Assembly: GCA_905221605.1 (NCBI GenBank)
Contig: CAJNDS010002634.1
Span: 10,001-74,000 of the forward strand
Source of the DNA: Symbiodinium natans
Taxonomy: Eukaryota; Sar; Dinophyceae; Suessiales; Symbiodiniaceae
Direction: 5' to 3'
Length of the DNA stretch: 64,000 nt
Each line of letters begins with the position of its first letter. The stretch's first letter is position 1. Made by a program: the position numbers and the translations under genes. The notes below the pieces were generated by a model. The model searched no databases. It worked only from the letters and a program-made list of their open reading frames with translations, and was not told where the DNA came from. This document shows positions 58,301-64,000 of this stretch, one piece after another.

Positions 58301-60993
58301 GCAACAAAGGGTCCTCATGAAGGAAGCCCCCCGAATACCCCCGAAGTTGCCTGGGCGGCCGGCCACTGCTGCGGCGGCGACCGCGCCGCCAGCAAGGGCC
58401 TTGACACCCCTTTCCCGAGTCGTGGAATTTAGGATTTGGCGACTCTCCACATGAACCCCCAAGTTGGTAAAAGCCCGAGCAAGCAGTATGCTCCCGTCAC
58501 CTGGAGCTTGTATTCATCTTTGTGCATGGGACCACACACACACACATTCAAGACAGGTTGCAAACAGTTGCCAACATAAAGAATCGTAAGGAATTTGGGG
58601 AGCTATATAACCCTCTTCAGCGATCGCATGAGGAACCGATTATAACCCGTTTAAAGCCCCACATGTACAACTTGCTCACCGTGGACCCCCATTACCTGGA
58701 ACCTCCCTAAAAGAGCCCTGATGTAGAAAACCTTATCAAAGACCAAGGCGTTTATGTAGGGAACCGAGTTTTTGCCCCCCAATTAACTACCTAAGCCAAG
58801 GGGCGGAAAGCGAGGCACTTGCAGGGCTGGTAGCTTGGGCCTGGTGTTGCTTTGCGGCTGAGGGGGTTTAAGGTTTACAGGGTCCCAAAAACTCCCGAGG
58901 ATTTGAGGATGTACTGGAGGGTTTCGTGCATTTTCTGTCCCTTGCTCAAGGCGTAGAGCTTCGGGCTTGGATTCCTTGCTATGTGCCGTTAGGAACTCCC
59001 AAGCTGCAGTCCATCCGCCGCTGCGCCCGCTGAATCCGCTGGACATCCACACACACACACACACCCCTCGGAGGTTTTGGACATTCTAGCCCTATCCCCT
59101 CCCTAAACTCTTCCTCCTGCCTTGAAGGCTTAGGGGCAGTTGCACTTAAGACAGCCTATGCTACACCCGACAAAAACCTGAACCCTAGCCCTAACCCTAC
59201 ACCCCGAAACACCCCACCCCGAATCCCATCTTGCCTGGGCCGCAGAGGTGCCTCGTAGGCTGGGTGCGCTGGCCTGCTTGCTTTGGGTTCAAGGATGTTG
59301 GGGTTCGGGGCGCATTTTCAAGGCATAAAAGTTTTACGATTGAGGGGTGTGCCTTCAACATCCGTTCTCAACTTCCTGAGAAAGAAATTCGTACTGCCAG
59401 TGTGGTCACGGCCACTTCTCCTACGACAGCTACGAGAAGCCACCCGCGCTTCACGAAGTCGGGGGGTACAATGCGAACGGCATACCGGAATGGCATTACA
59501 TAAAAGCGCAGTCCAAGCTGCGAATGACGTTGTCGTTGAAAGTATCAAAACTACTTTCGGCTTGCACAGCGGCTGTCACCAAGCACGGAAAACCACGAAC
59601 AGCTTGCACTATGTGCACACAGATTGAAGCATCCCAACTCTGCGTCACGGAGTATCCACAGCAATCTTCGTTGGCAGAACAGAACTGCGGACTGCCTGCT
59701 GCCACAATTCGTGCGTTGCATGGCAAACAAGATGCTGGGACCGAAGTCTGCTTGATCCCCGGCCCTGGGCTGTCCCCAAGCCATCACAGCTCAGGCCCTT
59801 TCTAAACCCTCAGCAGCTGAAGAAGCCCTTGAAACCAGGCAAAACAGCCCTAAAAAACCACCCTCGGCCCTAGAAAGAGGAGCCGACAACACCCGAAGCC
59901 CGAAACCTAAACCACCCCCCCCCCAAAAAAAAACACTAAACCCTAAAAAAAAAAAAAAACCGAAGGGGAGCCCTAAAAACAACAAAAAAACATCAAAAAG
60001 GCACCGCGGCCTCCCGCGGCGCAGCGACGAAGGCCTCCCTGGTGGCGGAGCCCAACAAGGCAAGCCCGCCTCGGGGGGTTTGGGAAGTTCAGGGTTATTA
60101 GGGGTTCGGGTTTTTTAGTGCTTAGGGTTTAGGGGTTTAGGGTTTAGGGTTTAGGGTTTAGGGTTTGGGGTTTAGGGTTTAGGGTGGTGTAGAGTGGAGG
60201 GTGCAGGGTGGGGTTTGGGGGTGGAATTAGGGGCTTTAAGAATCAGATTGGGTTTTTTTGGGGTGTTTATAGTATCATTATATCAGGACCATAAGGGAAT
60301 GCGCTCAGTAACCACTTTTGCGACCCCATGGTAGGGTGTCGGGTTTGGGGCTTTAGGAGTTGTAGAGTTGTAGTGCTTGGGGCTCTTTGAAAGTTTGTGG
60401 TGTGGGAACAAGAGCTTACGGCTAGGGGATTTGTTACTTGAAGGTTCACATGGGCAGTCAAAAGTAGTGCGAAAAGCGCCGTCCTGAATTCTACCCTACT
60501 GGGAGCAAATAATACCGGGTAGGCTGCAGAGTTCAACCCTCAGTCCCCAAACCTGAAGCCAAGCCCCTTCAACGCTGGTCTCTTGGGCTTGAAAGGTTCA
60601 GGGCCTTTAGAGCTTGTTTATCGTTGGGGTTGAGGGTGGAAGGAAGGCCTTTGAAGGCTGCTGACGGCTGTTTCGGCTTAGTAGCCAACCCGGAAAGACT
60701 CCTAAGTGTTAAAGGGGCGAAGCTTATAGAAGTCTCTTGCAGAGTTGAGGCATTGAGTGGAGTGTGCTTCGGTCTGCACGAAGGTTTCTCGGGCTTGGGT
60801 AGTGCGAGGATTTACAATGTCCTTCAAGCTTACAGGATCTAGGTCATTTAGCAACGTACAATGCTAATAAGAAGAGTAAGATTAATGGTAGTACTAGTAA
60901 TTATAAGAATAATAAGAATACTATGGACTGCATGAGGCACCACGCGCCTGCGGCTGCCCCAGCAAGGGCCAGGTTGGATGGGCGCTGAGCCAT
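52398..60993 (-). CDS. rbcL: Form II RuBisCO three-unit polyprotein, gene 6
   Basis: Same product as gene 1. Exons in transcription order: 60993-60948, 60069-60011, 59273-59235, 58840-58805, 58399-58351, 57934-57888, 57653-57574, 57425-57142, 57040-55801, 55658-55375, 55282-54043, 53900-53617, 53515-52398 (TGA). They total 4806 nt (1601 residues). Intron I donors are GC, GA, GA; all intron II donors are GT. Units 1 and 2 have DRNIIDGR, unit 3 has DRNITDGR. The last unit and the 3' spacer closely match gene 5, while the leader is the most diverged of genes 3-6, so the gene looks mosaic. Confidence 0.93.
57997..58095. mobile_element. ~99-bp MITE-like inverted-repeat element, copy 2
   Basis: Begins GGGATGCCCCCCCTC and ends GAGGGGAAGTATCCC, with inner arms CTTCATAGGGATTCTAGCA and AGAATCCCTTTTAAGG. 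It shares the order and much of the sequence of the element at 32372-32479, including AAAAGCTCCTT and AAGGACTG, but sits in a different intron (57935-58350 of gene 6). Confidence 0.68.
60120..60184. repeat. TTTAGGG array in gene 6 intron 1
   Basis: About eight units in intron 60070-60947, the only substantial telomere-like array in gene 6. Confidence 0.88.
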
Positions 60994-61907
60994 CCCGACA
61001 ATAGAGGGCACTGCACGATGCAAGTGGGGGGGCAGATACGTATATTGACCCGGCGCAGCTGAGGTGCAAACACTGCCATCACAGGCCACGCCCAACATCT
61101 CAGACCGGTGATGTCCGTCATGTGGCGATCTCAGCGATCACAAGCCACACCTTTTGCACGCGCATGGTCACCTCCTCAGCAATCCGAGAATCTCGAACAT
61201 TCCAGGTGCTCTTCGAGCCCTGTCCTGTCTGGTCTGGAACCCTGGAAACGTTATAATACAAAGAGTTGGCTTCGGAGATACTTGAGTCTGCAGCCCAAGA
61301 GGCCGTGCTCCTCCAGAGGACGCAGACGCAAGGGAGAATTTGACGGGAGCGCAGCCCGTCTGGGAGAAAGTGTGCCTTTTTATGACATGAGCGCCTAAGT
61401 TAGGGTGATCGCCACGGGAGTGACAGTTCCACTTTGCACATCGGGGTTGACTGCCCAACCCCTTTACACCTTTACACTCATGTCGTTCAACGGGCTTCAG
61501 GGATGGCTGAAGGGTCTTTAGGGCATGTTGGAGGTTCGTACGAGGAACACTTCTGAAGGATGTAAAGCGCTCAGGGCACAGAACGGCCAGGGAGCCCTCA
61601 GCGGCCCCCCGTGCGTGCATTTTTTTTTGCCGAAACAGGGCTCAGATCTTCGTGCGGTAGGTTGTCACGGCTATGCAACACGATTGCCCTTGCTTCGGCC
61701 TTTCTTAAAGGTTAGGCCCCTTGGAAACATTCTTAAATCGGGAGGGCCTCATTATATGCAGAGCCCGCCGCCACACGATGGCCATGGTGTTGAAGAAGCG
61801 GTCCAAGCCTCATCAAGCAAAAATCTCTACTTACTGCTTAAGTGTAGGCCTACCAGAAAAATATCAAACGTATGTCCGTATGGCTGAAACATCACCGAAG
61901 CGTCCAC
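60994..61907. other. Spacer between gene 6 start and gene 7 stop
   Basis: Presumed gene 6 promoter/5' UTR and gene 7 3' UTR. Diverged from the gene 4/5 spacers but retains the GCTCGAAGAGC block at 61193-61220 and a shorter hairpin at 61342-61360. The gene 7 stop is TAG, as in gene 1, and its 3' flank does not match the gene 4-6 type. No supported gene. Confidence 0.65.
61342..61360. promoter_or_regulatory. Conserved upstream hairpin, gene 6 copy (6-bp stem)
   Basis: GACGGG-AGCGCAG-CCCGTC about 350 bases upstream of the gene 6 ATG, followed by GGGAGAAAG as in the other copies. Confidence 0.4.
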
Positions 61908-64000
61908 CTAGGCCTTCTTGGCCCAGTCGAAGCTGGCCGCCTGCACGGACGACTCGCCGGTGTAGCCGAGCTTCTCCTTCCAGCCCGGGTAGATCTGGTC
62001 CGCATCCTTCTGGAAGGTGAGGAAGGCACCCTTGATCTCCTCGTGGGTCTTGGCGAACTCGATCACGCCATCGCTCAGGCTGATGTTGCCGTACTGTCCG
62101 GACTTCCAGGCCTTCCAGGCCTCCTCACCCTGGCGGCAGGAGACGGCACCCGGCTTGGGGCCATCCTTGTGGCCGAAGGAGCCGCCACCGGCGGTCAGGA
62201 TCACGTTGGAGTGTCCCAGGTTCTCGAAGAAGGCCGGCAGGCGCAGGGCGTTCATGCCGCCGGAGATGATGGGAGTGGTCTGCTTCATGCCCTCCCACGG
62301 CTGGTGGTAGTAGGGGCCATCGGCCGCGTCGTCTTGCAGCATGAAGGCGATGTTCTTGTCTGAGGCATCGCCCTCCATCTTGCCAAAGCTCATGGTGCCG
62401 GTGTGGATGCCGGACGCACCGATGACTCGGGAGATCTTGGTGTGCACGAAGGCGGTGTAACCACGCTGGGTCTGGGGGCTGGTCACGGATCCATGTCCGG
62501 CACGGTGGTAGTGCAGGAACTGTCCTGGGAAGTTGCGGCGGGCGCAGGTCACGGCCGTGCCTCCAGCCACATAGCCGTCCACCAAGAACGCGCAGTTCTC
62601 GGACAGAGGTCCGAACTGGGACAGACAGTACTTGCCGCGGGCAATCATCTCGTTGGGATCATCCGCGGTGATGTTGGCAGAGAACAGCTTGCCCACGCCG
62701 GTCTCCTTGATGCACGCCCTCATGGCCTTCACAACCTCTGGGATGACCTCGTTCATCTGGCAGAACACCTGGTTGCCCTGGGGCTCATCGTTCTTGATGA
62801 AGTCGCCGCCCTGCCAGAACGCGTAGCAGGCCTCGCCGAATGGCTTGGGCTGCAGGCCGAGCTTGGGCTTGATGATGGTGCCCACCACAAGGCCACCGTT
62901 GCTGGTGCCCTTGCCCAGGATGCGCCACATGTCCTCCACGTTCACGGCGGGGCCATCATACAGGCGGAGGAACTCAGGGGGCAGGTAGAAGTCGTAGATC
63001 TTGCCGTACTCGACGTCACCCATACCTCAGCTTTAGCTGCGCAGGTACTGCAATGAACACAAACCAACGCCCAACAGAAAGCTAGCTGCGATTCCAGACG
63101 TTCGCATCCCAAGCTGAGCCCCCAGCCCTGGTTGTTGCCGATGGATAGGGTCAGGAAGGAGCACATCATGGCGCGGCCATCGATGATGTTGCGGTCGAAC
63201 AACAGGTTGGGGTAGGCGATCTTCATCTCCTCGCTGTCGGGGTCGATGTAGTACACCAGGGCATCCACGGACTTCGTGAAGTCGTCCGTGGTGCACACGT
63301 TCACGTTGGTTCCCGTGGAGGACTCGGCAGCGAAGTGGGCGGCGGTGGCCAGGTAGTCGTACCCTGCCTTCGGCTTCATGATGTACGCCACCAGCACGTG
63401 CTTGCCGTTCCTGAGTACGCATTGCGCCCTAATGACTCGTCTCACTGACCGACATGGCTTTCACGCCTCCGTAACAGACCGGACACTAACATACCTGTCA
63501 AAACATGCCTGGACAGTTCCTGCAGCTGGGTCTCTTGATGAGAGTCGCCTCATCCAGGGACAGGTCCGCGTAGCGGCTGGACTGATCCAGGGCCTTGCGC
63601 GAGACGCTGCTCTCCTTCTTGGCCGGGGCCACGCTGGCACCCACGAAGGCGGCGGCGGAGGCCTTCTTGGCCCAGTCGAAGCTGGCCGCCTGCACGGACG
63701 ACTCGCCGGTGTAGCCGAGCTTCTCCTTCCAGCCCGGGTAGATCTGGTCCGCATCCTTCTGGAAGGTGAGGAAGGCACCCTTGATCTCCTCGTGGGTCTT
63801 GGCGAACTCGATCACGCCATCGCTCAGGCTGATGTTGCCGTACTGTCCGGACTTCCAGGCCTTCCAGGCCTCCTCACCCTGGCGGCAGGAGACGGCACCC
63901 GGCTTGGGGCCATCCTTGTGGCCGAATGAGCCGCCACCGGCGGTCAGGATCACGTTGGAGTGTCCCAGGTTCTCGAAGAAGGCCGGCAGGCGCAGGGCGT
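61908..64000 (-). CDS. rbcL: Form II RuBisCO polyprotein, gene 7, 3' part (runs off right edge)
   Basis: Last unit complete: 284-nt exon 63410-63127 and terminal exon 63025-61908 (1118 nt, TAG), after intron I 63411-63534 (GA donor) and intron II 63026-63126 (GC donor). Upstream, 64000-63535 is the 3' part of the preceding long exon and encodes the C-terminus of the previous unit, the linker with SSVSRK and the N-terminus of the last unit. Protein identical to the other genes over the visible part; the unit has DRNIIDGR. Start, leader and one or more units lie beyond the window. Confidence 0.93.

Larger units (their letters stand above)
57574..60993 (-). other. Gene 6 plastid-targeting leader exons
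   Basis: [15 protein letters not shown] (60993-60948), [20 protein letters not shown] (60069-60011), [13 protein letters not shown] (59273-59235), [12 protein letters not shown] (58840-58805), [16 protein letters not shown] (58399-58351), [15 protein letters not shown] (57934-57888), [14 protein letters not shown] (57653-57574). Exon lengths differ from genes 3-5 by whole codons only (59, 39, 36, 49 and 47 nt against 56, 45, 33, 55 and 50), so frame is preserved. Five GC donors and one GA. Confidence 0.77.

Overview
The window is eukaryotic nuclear DNA, almost certainly from a peridinin-plastid dinoflagellate. Three things point there. (1) It encodes form II RuBisCO (L2-type, Rhodospirillum-like) as tandem-unit polyproteins interrupted by introns. 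(2) The introns use GC, GA and GT donors with an AG|G acceptor, a known dinoflagellate habit. (3) TTTAGGG-type telomere-like repeats are abundant. A Symbiodiniaceae/Suessiales relative is plausible, but this is inference only.

Layout: every gene I can support is on the minus strand and belongs to one family. Eight form II RuBisCO polyprotein genes lie head to tail, numbered here from the left: gene 0 (only its 5' leader, 314-1727, remainder off the left edge), gene 1 (4418-13045), gene 2 (14784-24724), gene 3 (25722-33954), gene 4 (34917-41986), gene 5 (42979-51382), gene 6 (52398-60993) and gene 7 (61908 to the right edge, 5' part missing). Each complete gene reads, in transcription order: five or six micro-exons encoding a plastid-targeting leader, an 80-nt exon carrying the N-terminus of unit 1, then three repeats of [intron I, 284-nt exon, intron II, 1240-nt exon]. 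The last long exon ends with a stop (1118 nt). The repeat is 508 codons: a RuBisCO of about 486 residues plus a 22-residue linker. Spliced by hand, all six complete genes stay in frame and give about 1601-1604 residues each.

About 20% of the window is gene-free spacer (about 0.9-1.1 kb between most genes, 1.7-2.7 kb at the left). It holds conserved upstream elements and candidate trans-splice sites. The leader introns of genes 0-3 are large and stuffed with telomere-like arrays in both orientations, a 661-bp foldback element and a short inverted-repeat element. Genes 4-6 have fewer of these.

Most notable: exon-intron structure differs between near-identical paralogues. Gene 2 carries two extra introns in its last unit, each bounded by an 8-9 bp direct repeat. 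Leader introns sit at different positions in genes 0, 1 and 2-6, and a leader exon is whole in genes 1-2 but split in genes 3-6. With identical flanking protein as a ruler, this locus looks like a record of ongoing intron gain. No rRNA, tRNA, CRISPR, bacterial or viral feature was seen. All splice calls come from reading the DNA by eye against the paralogues; no alignment software or transcript data were used.
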